DNA of 64,000 nucleotides from Proluteimonas flavola (GCF_021191705.1 NZ_JAIWPU010000003.1:1-64000), one strand, 5' to 3'. Positions 9,538 through 20,020 are shown, counted from the stretch's first letter. Made by a program: numbers and translations. The notes: generated from the letters alone by a model not told the origin.

Positions 9538-9725
9538 CGTCGTTTCTCCGGAAAGTGGTGGGGCGTCTGCGCCGCGTCCCTGTCGCACCCGATCGGGCAT
9601 ACACACAGCCGTCATCGGAATATGCGTGCCGCCGTGGCGGCCGGATGACGTGCGAGGGTCCGATGCCGTCGTGAGCGGGCCATCCGTCGATCGCCGCCGC
9701 CCGGGATGCCGCACCGCACGTCGGG

Positions 9726-11816
9726 TCAGTCGTTCGACTCTGCTGCCAGGTGACGATCCAGCCAGCCGAGGACACGCACCAGCACGTCGCGCTCGTGCCC
9801 GCGTTCGTGGAACCAGTGCGGACCGCGCGGGTAGCGCACCATCGTCACCGGGGTGCCCTGGAAGCGCAGCGCGCCATACAGCTGGTCGCCCTGCGAGACC
9901 GGCACGCGCGTATCCGCATCGCCATGCAGGATCAGCACCGGCACCTCGATGCCGTCGACATGCCGGATCGGCGAATGGCGGTCGTAGACATCGCGGCGCG
10001 CCACCGGATCGCCGAAGTAGCCCGGCAGGTAGTCGGGCGTATCGGTGGTCAGGGCCATCGCGCCGATGTCGCTGACGCCCGCGCCGACGATCGCGGTGCG
10101 GAACCGGTCGCTGCGCGCGACCGCCCAGGCGGCCAGATAGCCGCCGTAGCTCCAGCCGCCGATGGCGACGCGCGCGGGATCGACGATGCCCGCGTCGACC
10201 AGCATGTCGAGACCGTCCAGCACGTCCTGCAGATCGCCGCCGCCCCAGTCCTCGCGCACGGCTTCGGTGAACGCCTGCCCCTGCCCTTCGGAACCGCGCG
10301 GATTGGGCAGCAGCACCGCGTACCCGTGCGAAGCCAGCAGTTGCGCCCAGTCGTGCCACGAACCGAGCCAGCCCGACGACCACGCCCAAGCGGGACCGCC
10401 ATGGATCTGAAGCAGGGCCGGCAGCGGCGTGCCGGGCACATGATCCGGTGGCAGGACCAGCACGCCGTGGATGGTTTCGCCGTCACGGCTGCTCGGCCAC
10501 GACAGCTCGCGCAGCGTGCCGCGCGCCCAGCCGGCGGCCTGCGGATTGCTGTCGCTGCGCACGCGCAGCGCCGGCGCGCCATCGGGGGCCGGCTCGAGCA
10601 GCCAGACCTCGGCGGGCTGGTCGGACCGCGTGCCGATGAAGGCGATGCGGCCGGTGCCGGCGCGTTCGAATCCGCCGCTGGCCGTCTGTACCGAGGCGAA
10701 CGCGGTCGCCGCGCCGCTGTGCGCGTCGATGCGCAGGAACTCGCCGCGCACGCCGCGGATGCCCAGCGCGACCAGGGTGTCGTCGTCCTGCCAGCGCAGG
10801 CCGCGCAGGGTGCCCGGCCAGTCGCGCGCGAGCCGCACGCGGCGCCCGTCGGCCAGCGTCTCGACGATCGCATCGGCGCTCATCGCATGCGGATGCAGTT
10901 CGCCGTACAGCAGCCTGCGGCCATCGGGCGACCAGGCCAGGTCACGCGCCGCCGCCCGCGCGAACACGGTGCGACCGGGCGCACCGGTGGCGGCGTCGAG
11001 CAGCACGATCCGCGAGCGGTACCAGTAATCGTTGATCGTCGGCGTGTCCGCCACCCGCAACGCGAACTGGCGACCATCCGGCGACCACGCCGCATCGAGC
11101 ACCTGCAGCGCCGGCGGCGACAGCGCCTGCACTGCGCGCGTCTCCATGTCGAGCAGCCACAGGCGCTGGAAGCGCTCGTGCGTATCGAGCACCCGCGCAT
11201 CGTCCCTGCAGGCCGCACGCGCACGCTGCGCAGGCGACAGCGGATCGGTGACCAGCAACGCGACCTGGCGACCGTCGGGCGACCAGTGCACGGCGCCGAT
11301 GTCGCCGGCCAGCGCGGTCAGGCGTTCGGCGCCGCGTCCATTGCGATCGACGCGCCACAGCTGCGTGGACGCGGTCGCCGGCGTGCTGTCGACCGCCGCG
11401 CCATCCCGGCAGGACGCATCGCCGGCGGCGTCACCGGAATCGGCATCGCCGCGCCGCGCGCCTGTCGTGTCGGCCCGGTCGGACAGGAACAGCAGCGACG
11501 CACCGTCGGGAGACCAGCGCGGCTGCGAATCGGTCGCCGCGCCCGGTGCGTCCAGGAGGCGCGGCGGTGCGTCCCCCTCCGCATCGGCCAACTGGATGCG
11601 CCGCTGCGGGGTTCCGCCACCGCGCATCGGCGTCTCGAGCACCCACGCCAGGCGCGCGCCATCGGCGCTGATCCCGACATCGTCGACCTCGCGCAGATCG
11701 ACGATGTCGTCGGGCGTGATGACGCGAGCCGGTGGTGCGGCGACCGCCTGTATCGCCATCATCAGTCCCGCCACCGCCAGCAGCCGTCGCCTCCACATCC
11801 CCCGAACCCCGCGCAT
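9726..11816 (-). CDS. S9 family prolyl-oligopeptidase-type peptidase
   Basis: About 696 residues. A Sec signal (LLAVAGLMMAIQAVAA) is followed by a WD40/PD40-like beta-propeller with repeated WSPDG segments (about 45-400), then an alpha/beta hydrolase catalytic domain. The nucleophile lies in GGWSYGGYLAAW (Ser about 560), the acid in HGDADTRVPVSQG and the His in GPHWFHERGHE. It should be a periplasmic or secreted dipeptidyl/acyl-aminoacyl peptidase that trims short peptides. Three in-frame ATGs (11834, 11816, 11798) are possible; 11816 has a GGGGG five bases upstream, while 11798 gives the shortest signal peptide. Confidence 0.87.
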   Translation of the reverse strand: MRGVRGMWRRRLLAVAGLMMAIQAVAAPPARVITPDDIVDLREVDDVGISADGARLAWVLETPMRGGGTPQRRIQLADAEGDAPPRLLDAPGAATDSQPRWSPDGASLLFLSDRADTTGARRGDADSGDAAGDASCRDGAAVDSTPATASTQLWRVDRNGRGAERLTALAGDIGAVHWSPDGRQVALLVTDPLSPAQRARAACRDDARVLDTHERFQRLWLLDMETRAVQALSPPALQVLDAAWSPDGRQFALRVADTPTINDYWYRSRIVLLDAATGAPGRTVFARAAARDLAWSPDGRRLLYGELHPHAMSADAIVETLADGRRVRLARDWPGTLRGLRWQDDDTLVALGIRGVRGEFLRIDAHSGAATAFASVQTASGGFERAGTGRIAFIGTRSDQPAEVWLLEPAPDGAPALRVRSDSNPQAAGWARGTLRELSWPSSRDGETIHGVLVLPPDHVPGTPLPALLQIHGGPAWAWSSGWLGSWHDWAQLLASHGYAVLLPNPRGSEGQGQAFTEAVREDWGGGDLQDVLDGLDMLVDAGIVDPARVAIGGWSYGGYLAAWAVARSDRFRTAIVGAGVSDIGAMALTTDTPDYLPGYFGDPVARRDVYDRHSPIRHVDGIEVPVLILHGDADTRVPVSQGDQLYGALRFQGTPVTMVRYPRGPHWFHERGHERDVLVRVLGWLDRHLAAESND

Positions 11817-12058
11817 TCGCACCCCCGATGCCATCGCGCCGGCCGCATGCCGGACGCACCGCGTCCGACTATGCCGCGCCGGGCACCGGGACGGATGGCA
11901 TGGCGGGTCGCAAACCGTTGCAGGCGGGCCAACCCGCGCCTTGCGCCGTCATCGCGCCGGCGGGCGGCCGACCTTCGGGATGGGCATGCGTACGCCAGTG
12001 ATCGCGTGCGCCACCCTCGCGCGCGTCATCAGCGGCCTTGCCGCACCGCGCAGGGCTT

Positions 12059-12865
12059 TCAGGTTTCCAGTGTCCGCGTCGGCACGATGTTCGGCAGGAT
12101 CTTCTCGATCTCCGGCGCGCCAGGTTCGCCCGGACGTTTCATGCCGTAGGCATTGACCGGCTGCGAGCGGTTCACCCACAGCGTGTAGTACAGATGGTCG
12201 GCGCGCGGGTCGTCGGAATTCGGGTGCAGCAGGATCGTCAGGCCCAGGCTGTTGAGCTGCAGCCATGGCACCACGACCGGCAGCAGGTCGTTGGTGAACC
12301 CGAAGTAGAACGAGGGCGTGACATGCGGGCCCCGCGGCTCGAAGTTCCAGTTGCCCAGTTCGACCGGGAAGCGTTCGGTCACCCACAGCCGCAGGCGCTC
12401 TGCCTTCAGATAGGTGTCCTCGTCGAAGTAGACGTGCGCGTGGTAGCTGTAGATGTCGGTGTAGGGGCGCGGCGCGTCGGGCAGGCCGGTCGCGCCATCG
12501 CGCGGGCGCACGCTGGCCGGACGCGTCGCAGGTTCGTTCGCGGTGTGATCGCCCCAGGGGCTGCGGCCCACGTCGCGCGGCGGTACGACCGCGCGGAATG
12601 CGGGATCGCCGAGCGCGGCGCTGCCATCGGGTGTCGCGGCATGCGCGCTGCCGGCGAATACGGCGGCGCCGAGGCCACCCGCGACGAGGCCGGCGCTGCG
12701 CAGGAAGCGGCGGCGGGTCGGCGCGAGCAGATCGGCCCAGGCCTGGTCGTCGTCGCTGTTGCGCAGGCAGCGTCCGTGGCGGTCTACGAAGTCGGGGGCG
12801 GGCGCGGCGGCGAGTGCGATGCCGGGCGGATCGAGGTCGTGTTCGTGGTCGTCGTGATGGCTCAT
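12059..12865 (-). CDS. Tat-exported DOPA 4,5-dioxygenase-like protein
   Basis: A 268-residue protein. Residues about 145-250 match the DOPA 4,5-dioxygenase family: IYSYHAHVYFDEDT, then GPHVTPSFYFGF, then VVPWLQLNSLGLTILLHP and DHLYYTLWV, with His in SYHAH, GPH and LLHP as likely metal ligands. In front is a twin-arginine signal (TRRRFLRSAG, about 50-59, then a hydrophobic stretch and AHA) and a further 49-residue polar extension rich in His and Asp. Family members are normally cytosolic proteins of 110-170 residues, so a Tat-exported version is unusual. Whether it cleaves catechols is not shown by the sequence. Confidence 0.75.
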   Translation of the reverse strand: MSHHDDHEHDLDPPGIALAAAPAPDFVDRHGRCLRNSDDDQAWADLLAPTRRRFLRSAGLVAGGLGAAVFAGSAHAATPDGSAALGDPAFRAVVPPRDVGRSPWGDHTANEPATRPASVRPRDGATGLPDAPRPYTDIYSYHAHVYFDEDTYLKAERLRLWVTERFPVELGNWNFEPRGPHVTPSFYFGFTNDLLPVVVPWLQLNSLGLTILLHPNSDDPRADHLYYTLWVNRSQPVNAYGMKRPGEPGAPEIEKILPNIVPTRTLET

Positions 12866-12899
12866 GGTGTCGTCTCGCTTCACGTGGAAAGGAATGGGC

Positions 12900-13015
12900 T
12901 CAGAACCGGGCACTCAAGCCTGCGTACCAGTAGCCGCCCCGGGCCGGATTTGTCGCAGGCGTTCTGGTACTGCGCGATGGAATTGGCGGTGCGCCAGTCG
13001 TCGGGCGGTGCGGAC
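12900..13015 (-). pseudogene. Possible remnant of a TonB receptor C-terminus
   Basis: Between the dipeptidase stop codon and the dioxygenase gene, the minus strand reads RGGYWYAGLSARF followed by a stop. That is the aromatic, Phe-terminated ending typical of outer-membrane beta-barrels. A neighbouring frame reads DDWRTANSIAQYQNACDK and has no start of its own. The pair looks like the frameshifted last 35-40 codons of a receptor whose remainder has been lost. The piece is short, so chance is not excluded. Confidence 0.3.
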
Positions 13016-14290
13016 TCAGCCGGCGGCGGCCTGCGCCGCGCGCCATGCACGCAGGAGGTTCCCGCTCCAGATCGCCGCGATCTGCGCCTGCGTGTAGCCG
13101 CGCCGCAGCAGTTCGGCGGTGACGTTCGGCGCATCGGCAGGGCTGTCGAATCCGTCGATGCCGGCGCCGTGGTCGAAATCGCTGCCGATGCCGACGTGGG
13201 CGATGCCGATGCGCTGCACGAGAAAGTCGATGTGGTCGACGAGCTCGCCCACGTTCGCGCGTGCCTCGGCCTGCTTCAGCGCGTCCTGTGCCGGGCCGCG
13301 TGCGGATTCGGCAAGCGTCTCGACGCCGGCGTACGAACTGTGGACATCGAAGTCGCGGGGCAGGCCATGCGCTTCGCGCACATCCGCGATACGCACGCGT
13401 TCCTGCAACGTCGGCGCATGCAGGTAGCCGTTGAACGGCGTCACCAGCACCACGCCGCCGTTGGCCTTGATGGCATCGAGTTCGTCGTCGCCGAGATTGC
13501 GCCGATGGTCGATCAGCGCGCGTACGTTGGAGTGGCTGGCGATCACCGGCGCACGACTCAGCGCCAGCGTCTGCAGCACGCCATCGGGCGTCAGCTGCGA
13601 CACGTCGATCAGCACGCCGAGTTCGTTGAAGCGCCGCACCGCCTGACGGCCGAGGTCCGACAGGCCACCATGCAGGGACACCGGCTGCCCGGCCTGCGGC
13701 CGCGAGGAATCGGCGAAGGCGTTGTGGCCCGCGTGGGCCAGACCCGCCACGCGGACGCCTGCGGCATGGAAGCGGTCGAACGCGGCGGGATCGTGGCCGA
13801 GGATGCGCGCGTTCTGGAAACCGAGCACGACGGCGACCTTGCCCGCGGCGTGCAGGCGCTCGACGTCGCCGGGCGTCGTTGCCAGTGCGGCGCGGTCGCC
13901 GGCCTCGACGAGCCACGCCTGCACCGCGTCGAGCTTGGCGTCGGCGATCGCGCGTGCCTCGGCATCCGCGTCCGGCGTGTCGTCGCCAGGGCCAACCGCG
14001 ATCGAGAACACGATCGCATCGACGCCGCCGCGCTGCAGACGCTCGAGCGTCGTGCGCTTGCCGCCGTCGGGCAGGTAGTAGCGCTTCGGCGTCTCCGGCA
14101 GCAGCAGATCCGCATGACCGTCGAACGCCAGGACCGCGTCGTGCACGGCGCGAGGGTCGGGCGCATCCGTGGCGGGGGCCGCAGGCGCGGCATCGCTCTG
14201 CACGCAGGCGGCCAGGTCAAGGCACGCAATGGCGATCGCCAGCAAGACGAAACGGGGCAGGGGTGGACGGCGGTGGCGCGCGTGGGACAT
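13016..14290 (-). CDS. M19 membrane dipeptidase (lipoprotein-like)
   Basis: A 424-residue zinc dipeptidase of the renal dipeptidase family. A signal peptide ends in a possible lipobox (LDLAACVQS). Motifs are DGHADLLL (zinc-binding His and Asp), VLGFQNA, GLAHAGHNAFADS, a conserved LIDVSQL, VIASHSN, and the GIGSDFDHG segment near the C-terminus. It should hydrolyse dipeptides in the periplasm. The ATG at 14290 is followed by a short basic n-region. It is divergent from a TonB receptor and M14 carboxypeptidase pair, so this locus groups receptor and peptidase genes. Confidence 0.88.
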   Translation of the reverse strand: MSHARHRRPPLPRFVLLAIAIACLDLAACVQSDAAPAAPATDAPDPRAVHDAVLAFDGHADLLLPETPKRYYLPDGGKRTTLERLQRGGVDAIVFSIAVGPGDDTPDADAEARAIADAKLDAVQAWLVEAGDRAALATTPGDVERLHAAGKVAVVLGFQNARILGHDPAAFDRFHAAGVRVAGLAHAGHNAFADSSRPQAGQPVSLHGGLSDLGRQAVRRFNELGVLIDVSQLTPDGVLQTLALSRAPVIASHSNVRALIDHRRNLGDDELDAIKANGGVVLVTPFNGYLHAPTLQERVRIADVREAHGLPRDFDVHSSYAGVETLAESARGPAQDALKQAEARANVGELVDHIDFLVQRIGIAHVGIGSDFDHGAGIDGFDSPADAPNVTAELLRRGYTQAQIAAIWSGNLLRAWRAAQAAAG

Positions 14291-14592
14291 GCCGGAATTC
14301 CGATGCAGGGACGGTCGTGGTGCGGTGCACAAGACCCGTGATCCGAATCTAGACCGCACGCATTCATCCGTCCATGCGGATCGAGCGATTCCGCCATGAC
14401 GATTTGTCCGTGGGGAATCACGTTCTGGACGGTCGAAACGTGTTCGCAACCCGCTTCTGCGCGGCCCTGCACGCGCACACGACTGGCCCGGCGTATTCCC
14501 TGGCGGAATGATTCAAGTCCGGATTACCATTTTTTTACGCACCGCGCACATGGCCCACTGCCTGCCCCCTTGGACTCACTGCGGTGCAGCAA
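14291..14592. other. Divergent intergenic region, M19 dipeptidase / TonB receptor
   Basis: This 302-bp gap is a little richer in A+T near 14505-14545, including a run of seven T. It should contain the promoters for both divergent genes, but no match good enough to name was found. No small gene is supported. Confidence 0.4.
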
Positions 14593-17223
14593 ATGCTTCG
14601 ATCCTCGCGTCTCTCCGCCGCCGTTCTGGCGGCCCTCGTAGCCCCCGCCGCGGTGTCGGCGCAAACGCCGGCCGCCGCCGAGGCGCGCACGCTCCACACG
14701 GTCACGGTGACCGGCTCGAACATCCGCCGCGCCGAGGCCGAGGGCAGCAATCCGGTGCAGGTCATCGACGCCGAGGAACTGGCGACCTCGGGCAAGGTCA
14801 CCGTCGCCGACGTGCTGCGTTCGATCTCGGCCAATACCGGCAACGCGACCAACGAGACCAGCAACAGCGGCTGGGCCTCGGGTTCGGCGGGCATCGGCCT
14901 GCGCGGCCTGTCGCAGAAGAACACCCTGGTGCTGCTCAACGGCCGGCGCCTAGCGAACTACGGGTTCCCGGCCGGCGGCCTGTCGGACACCTTCGTCAAT
15001 CTCAACGCGCTGCCGCTGGTCGCGGTCGAGCGCATCGAGGTGCTCAAGGACGGCGCGTCGGCGGTCTACGGCTCGGACGCGGTCGCGGGCGTGGTCAACA
15101 TCATCACCCGGCAGAACTTCCAGGGCCTGGAAGTCGGCGGCAGCTATGGCACGTCGGATGAGGGCGGCCTCGACACGCGCCGCGCGCGACTGCTCGGCGG
15201 CATCGGCGATCTAGACACCGACGGCTACAACCTGCTCTTCAGTGTCGAGGCCTACGACCGTGACCGCCTCGACCAGGACCAGCGCGACCTGACCGCGTCC
15301 GGCATCTACAGCGACCTGCCCGGCGGGCGCTGGAACGGCTGGTCGGCCAAGGGTGCGCGCTTCCTCGTCGACGGCCGCTCGGTGCCGTTCCTCGATGCCG
15401 CCGGCAACTGCCCCGAGGGCATGACGCTGACGCCGAGCGCGCCGATCGACGGCCTCGCCGGGGACACCTGCGCGATCAACCTCGCGCCCTACACCACGCT
15501 GATTCCGTCGACCGAGCGCTATCAGGCGTACCTCAACAGCACCGTGCGCCTGACCGACACCGTCGATCTGTTCGGCGAAGCGCTGGTCAGCCGGATCCGC
15601 GGCGCGTCGATCTTCGGCTCCAGCCCCTACTTCACCCTCGAGGGCGGCCGCTTCGCGCTCAACGCGCAGACCGGCCTCGCCGAGCCGGTGTCGAACCTGC
15701 TGCCGGCCGGCAATCCCTACAACCCCTACGGCGTCGACACGCCGATCGAATACACGTTCTTCGATCTCGGCCAGACGCTGAAGACCAACCGCTCCGATGC
15801 CTTCCGCATCCTCGGCGGGGTGCGCGGCCGCGGCGAACGCTTCGACTGGGAGTTCACCGGTTTCTTCGCCAAGAGCACCGAGGAGGAAACCGTCTCCGGC
15901 GGTTTCGCCAACCGCTGGCCACTGGCGCAGGCGTTGGCCGACGGCTCGCTGAACCTGCACGACCCGGCGGCGACGCCGTCGGCGGTGCTCGATGCGATCC
16001 GCCTGTCGACGGTGCGCGAAGCGCAGTCGTCGCTGCACGGCTTCGACTTCAAGTTCAACGGCGATCTGTTCGAGCTGCCGGCGGGCCCGGTCGGGTTCGC
16101 CGCCGGCATCGAGGCGCGCACCGAATCGCTGACCTCGCGCAATCCCTGGCAGATCGACGCCGGCCTGCAGGTGCGGCCGGCGATTGCCGCGGTCGACGGG
16201 ACGCGCGATGTCGCCGCGCTCTATGCCGAGTTCAACGTGCCGATCGTCAAGGGCCTGGACCTGCAGCTCGCCGGCCGCGGCGACGACTACAGCGATTTCG
16301 GCAGCGCGTTCTCGCCCAAGGCCGGCCTCCGCTGGCAGGCGCTGGATACCCTGCTGGTGCGCGCATCGGCCTCGCGTGGCTTCCGTGCGCCTTCGCTGTC
16401 GGAGAACTCGGCCTCGACCAACATTTCCTACGGCAGCGTCGTCGATCCCTTCGATCCCGACATCGCCGGCTCGCGCCAGAGCCCGACCTTCTTCACCGTC
16501 GGCAACACCGAACTCGATCCCGAACGCACGAAGTCCTACAACGTCGGCTTCGTCGTCTCGCCCTGGGCCGACACCAGTCTGTCGCTGGACTGGTACCGGA
16601 TCGAACTCGACAACCTGATCGGCACCAACAACGCGACGACGATCGTGCAGAACAACGATCCCAGCGATGTGATCCGCGATGCGCGCGGCAAGCTGGTCGC
16701 GGTCTACAACCGCTACCAGAACCTCACCGCGCTCAAGACCTCGGGCCTGGACGCGGAGTTCAACCAGACCTTCCGCACCGGCGCCGGCGATTTCAGGATC
16801 GCGAGCGTCTACACCCACGTGCTCGACTACAGCCGCCCGCAGGTCGTCGGCGGCCCGCTGGTCGACTACGCCGGCAGCAACCTCGGCCCCTCGCTGCCGC
16901 GCAACAAGCTGACCTCGCGTTTCGGCTGGTCGATCCACGATTTCGAGACCGCGCTGACCTGGTACCGCACCGGCGGCTACGACCAGAAGGCGAGCGTCGC
17001 GGCGACCGCGGTGCAGTCGCGCGTCGATGCCTACGACCAGCTCGATCTCTACGCCGGCTGGTCAGGCATCGAAGGGCTGACGCTGTACGCCAAGGTCGAC
17101 AATATTTTGGATGAAGCACCGCCGCACGACGCCTCGTTCCCGGGGATCCGGGCGCCCTACGACTTCAGTCAGTACGATCTGCGCGGGCGGTATTTCCAGG
17201 TGGGGTTTGATTACCGGTTCTGA
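14593..17223 (+). CDS. TonB-dependent receptor (peptide/Oar-like class)
   Basis: A 876-residue outer-membrane receptor. It has a Sec signal ending AVSAQT, a TonB box ([14 protein letters not shown]), a plug with [18 protein letters not shown] and [27 protein letters not shown], and a barrel ending in [11 protein letters not shown]. The ATG at 14593 is used; a GTG at 14584 is possible. The plug motif LVLLNGRR...[17 protein letters not shown] marks the large xanthomonad receptor class often tied to carbohydrate or peptide uptake rather than siderophores. Neighbouring M19 and M14 peptidases favour a peptide substrate; that is an inference. Confidence 0.88.
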   Translation: MLRSSRLSAAVLAALVAPAAVSAQTPAAAEARTLHTVTVTGSNIRRAEAEGSNPVQVIDAEELATSGKVTVADVLRSISANTGNATNETSNSGWASGSAGIGLRGLSQKNTLVLLNGRRLANYGFPAGGLSDTFVNLNALPLVAVERIEVLKDGASAVYGSDAVAGVVNIITRQNFQGLEVGGSYGTSDEGGLDTRRARLLGGIGDLDTDGYNLLFSVEAYDRDRLDQDQRDLTASGIYSDLPGGRWNGWSAKGARFLVDGRSVPFLDAAGNCPEGMTLTPSAPIDGLAGDTCAINLAPYTTLIPSTERYQAYLNSTVRLTDTVDLFGEALVSRIRGASIFGSSPYFTLEGGRFALNAQTGLAEPVSNLLPAGNPYNPYGVDTPIEYTFFDLGQTLKTNRSDAFRILGGVRGRGERFDWEFTGFFAKSTEEETVSGGFANRWPLAQALADGSLNLHDPAATPSAVLDAIRLSTVREAQSSLHGFDFKFNGDLFELPAGPVGFAAGIEARTESLTSRNPWQIDAGLQVRPAIAAVDGTRDVAALYAEFNVPIVKGLDLQLAGRGDDYSDFGSAFSPKAGLRWQALDTLLVRASASRGFRAPSLSENSASTNISYGSVVDPFDPDIAGSRQSPTFFTVGNTELDPERTKSYNVGFVVSPWADTSLSLDWYRIELDNLIGTNNATTIVQNNDPSDVIRDARGKLVAVYNRYQNLTALKTSGLDAEFNQTFRTGAGDFRIASVYTHVLDYSRPQVVGGPLVDYAGSNLGPSLPRNKLTSRFGWSIHDFETALTWYRTGGYDQKASVAATAVQSRVDAYDQLDLYAGWSGIEGLTLYAKVDNILDEAPPHDASFPGIRAPYDFSQYDLRGRYFQVGFDYRF

Positions 17224-17290
17224 TGGTGCTGCGGGTCCGCCCTATTTGCGAACGAACAGGCTTGTTCAGATCGCGGAATTTTTTTGATCC

Positions 17291-17374
17291 CGTCATTCCC
17301 GCGTAGGCGGGAATCCAGTGTCTCTGACTTCGACGGCTCAAGTCGCTGGATTCCCGCTTTCGCGGGAATGACGG
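17291..17374. repeat. Paired dRS3-like inverted repeats
   Basis: Two 20-bp hairpins of the form ATTCCC-N8-GGGAAT lie at 17295-17314 and 17350-17369, in mirrored contexts (CGTC...CCAG and CTGG...GACG), so the whole 84 bp is itself an imperfect palindrome. A single hairpin of the same family is at 46191-46216. The block sits between the receptor and carboxypeptidase genes and could act as a terminator or recombination site. Confidence 0.65.
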
Positions 17375-17440
17375 GGAAATTAAATCGCGGTGACTTCCGA
17401 TTCCGACGTGCAACACAACTTCACGCAGGACACACCACCG

Positions 17441-20020
17441 ATGCTTCGATCTCCGTTCGTGCGCCGTCTGCTGTTGACGATCGCCTTGCTGCTGCCCTTC
17501 GCCGCAGCCGCGCAGACCGCGTACTACTTCCCCGATGCCGCGCCGGATTCGCACGATCCCGCGATCCCGACACCCGAGCAGTTCCTCGGCTATCCGATCG
17601 GCACGCACTACACGCGCCACGACCGCATCGTCGATTACCTGCGCGAGCTCGAGCGGCTGTCGGACCGCGTGCATGTCGAGGAAATCGGCCGCAGCTACGA
17701 GGAACGGCCGCTGCTCGCGGTGCTGGTGACATCTCCAGCCAACCACGCACGCCGCGAACAGCTGCGCGCCGCGCACGCGACGCTGGCCGATCCCGATGCA
17801 CCGGCCGTCGATCCGGCGCAGGTGCCGGTCGTCGTCGGTCTGTACTACAGCGTGCACGGCAACGAGACCTCGAGCGGCGAAGCGATGCTGCTGACCGCCT
17901 GGCATCTCGCGGCGAGCCGCGATCCCGACGTCGCACGCTGGCTCGACAACGCGATCGTGCTGATCGATCCGGCGCAGAACCCAGACGGCCGCGACCGCGC
18001 GGCGAACTGGCACAACGCCTGGAAGTCGAATCCGGCGATCGCCGATCCGCTCGACAAGGAACACGTCGAACCCTTCCCGAACGGCCGCAGCAACCACTAC
18101 TTCACCGACCTCAACCGTGACTGGCTGGCGGTGAGCCAGCGCGAGACGCGCGCCAAGCTCGACGTGTTCCATGCGTGGCTGCCGAACATCCAGATCGATT
18201 TCCACGAAATGGGATCGGGCAGCACCTACTACTTCGAACCCTCGCCGAGCAGCATGCACAGCCCGCTGCTGCCGCAGGCCTCCTACGACTGGAACGTCAC
18301 GCTGGCGCGCTACCACGCGCAGGCGCTCGACAGCCTCGGTTCGCTCTATTACACCAAGGAGAACTTCGACAACTTCTCGCCGGTCTACGGCTCCACCTAT
18401 CCGGATTTCCACGGCGGCGTCGGCGTGACCGTCGAGCAGGCCAGCTCGCGCGGGTTGGTGCAGGACACCGCGAACGGGCCGCTGGAATTCCGCTTCACGA
18501 TCCGCAACCAGCTGGCCGTGGGCCTGGCGACGATCCGCGGCGCGGTCGCAGAACACGCGGGGCTGTTCGGGCTGCAGAAGGACTTCTTCCGCTCGGCGCG
18601 CGACCAGGGCCGGCGCAATACGTACTCGGCCTATGTGTTCGGCGATCCGAATGACGCGACGACATCGCGGCGCCTGCTCGACCTGCTGCTGACCCATCGC
18701 ATCCAGGTGCATGCGCTCGATGCGGCGCTGACCGTCGACGGCCGCACCTATGCGCCCGGCAGCGCCTGGGTGGTGCCGGCGGCGCAGCCGCAGTTCCGCC
18801 TGGTGCACTCGATCTTCGAGGAAACGCCCGACACCGGCGGCGGCGTCTACGGCAGCACCTCGTATGCGATCGCGCATGCCTACGGTCTGCGCAACGATCG
18901 TCTGCGTCGCGCACCGCGTCTCGGCGCAGCGGTGCGCGAAGTCCCGGCGCTCGACACCGGCGCGCGCGGCGAGACCGCGTATGCCTGGGCGATCGACTGG
19001 CGCGATCTCGGCGCGCAGCGCGCACTGGCCGAACTGCTCACGCACAACGTGCGCGTGCGCACCGCGTTCTCGCCGTTCACCACGCGTACCGCAGCGGGCG
19101 ACACCGCGTTCGGCGAAGGCACGCTGGTGATTCCGGTCGCCGGGCAGACATTGGATGCCGCGGCCTTGCGTGCGGCGGTCGATACGGCAGCGCGCGATGC
19201 GGGCGTCGTCGCACACGGGCTCGCCAGCGGGCAGAGCGTGTCCGGCATCGACCTGGGCAGCGACGGCATCCGCGCGGTGCGCAAGCCTGCGATCGCGCTG
19301 GTGATGGGCGAAGGCGTCAACGCGACCGAGATCGGCTCGACCTGGTTCGCACTCAGCGAACGCCTGCACTACCCGGCGACGCGGCTCGATCCCGCGCAGC
19401 TCGGCCGCGTGCCGCTCGGCAGCTACACCAGCATCGTGCTGGCCGGCGGCCGCTACGACGATCTGCCCGAGGCCACCGTCGCCGCGCTCAAGCGCTGGGT
19501 CGAGGCCGGCGGTTCGCTGGTGACCTTCGGCAGCGCCGCACGCTGGGCGCAGGCCAAGGGCCTGACCGGCGCCGCGCCCGCACCGGCCGCGCAGGACGCA
19601 CCGGCATCGACGGAACGTCTCGACTTCGCCTCGCGCCGCGACATGCTGGCCGAACAGCGCAGCGCCGGCAATCTGGTCTCGGTTGATGTCGACACCACGC
19701 ATCCGCTGGCCTTCGGCGTGCCGCAGCGCGCGGGCTTCGTGCACAAGGAAACCGACGTGACGCTCACGCCGCTGGCCGATGCCTTCGCCAACGTCGTGCG
19801 CATCGACGACGCCCCGCTGGTCAACGGCTATCTCGGTGCCGATCTGCGCGCCGCGCTGGCCGGCACCGTCTGGGCACAGGTCGCGCGCGTGGGCAGCGGC
19901 AACGTGGTGCTGTTCGCCGACGATCCGGCGCATCGCAAGTACTGGCTCGGCACCGAACGCATGCTGGTCAATGCGCTGTTCTTCGCCGACCAGCTGGCGC
20001 CGGCGCCGCCGCGGCGCTGA
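17441..20020 (+). CDS. Secreted M14 zinc carboxypeptidase
   Basis: 859 residues with a Sec signal (LLLTIALLLPFAAAAQT). The M14 catalytic domain (about 50-330) has zinc ligands in H139-G-N-E142 and H255 (QIDFHEMG), plus QNPDGRDR and DLNRDW. A long C-terminal region (about 400-850) resembles the class I glutamine-amidotransferase-like domain attached to large bacterial M14 peptidases. It should remove C-terminal residues from peptides outside the inner membrane. The ATG at 17441 follows AGGA with 12-base spacing. It lies downstream of a TonB receptor, separated only by paired hairpin repeats. Confidence 0.88.
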   Translation: MLRSPFVRRLLLTIALLLPFAAAAQTAYYFPDAAPDSHDPAIPTPEQFLGYPIGTHYTRHDRIVDYLRELERLSDRVHVEEIGRSYEERPLLAVLVTSPANHARREQLRAAHATLADPDAPAVDPAQVPVVVGLYYSVHGNETSSGEAMLLTAWHLAASRDPDVARWLDNAIVLIDPAQNPDGRDRAANWHNAWKSNPAIADPLDKEHVEPFPNGRSNHYFTDLNRDWLAVSQRETRAKLDVFHAWLPNIQIDFHEMGSGSTYYFEPSPSSMHSPLLPQASYDWNVTLARYHAQALDSLGSLYYTKENFDNFSPVYGSTYPDFHGGVGVTVEQASSRGLVQDTANGPLEFRFTIRNQLAVGLATIRGAVAEHAGLFGLQKDFFRSARDQGRRNTYSAYVFGDPNDATTSRRLLDLLLTHRIQVHALDAALTVDGRTYAPGSAWVVPAAQPQFRLVHSIFEETPDTGGGVYGSTSYAIAHAYGLRNDRLRRAPRLGAAVREVPALDTGARGETAYAWAIDWRDLGAQRALAELLTHNVRVRTAFSPFTTRTAAGDTAFGEGTLVIPVAGQTLDAAALRAAVDTAARDAGVVAHGLASGQSVSGIDLGSDGIRAVRKPAIALVMGEGVNATEIGSTWFALSERLHYPATRLDPAQLGRVPLGSYTSIVLAGGRYDDLPEATVAALKRWVEAGGSLVTFGSAARWAQAKGLTGAAPAPAAQDAPASTERLDFASRRDMLAEQRSAGNLVSVDVDTTHPLAFGVPQRAGFVHKETDVTLTPLADAFANVVRIDDAPLVNGYLGADLRAALAGTVWAQVARVGSGNVVLFADDPAHRKYWLGTERMLVNALFFADQLAPAPPRR

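Noticed and set aside
9541-9725. Fur box upstream of the siderophore-type receptor
   Set aside because: No 19-bp match to GATAATGATAATCATTATC better than chance could be found in the gap.
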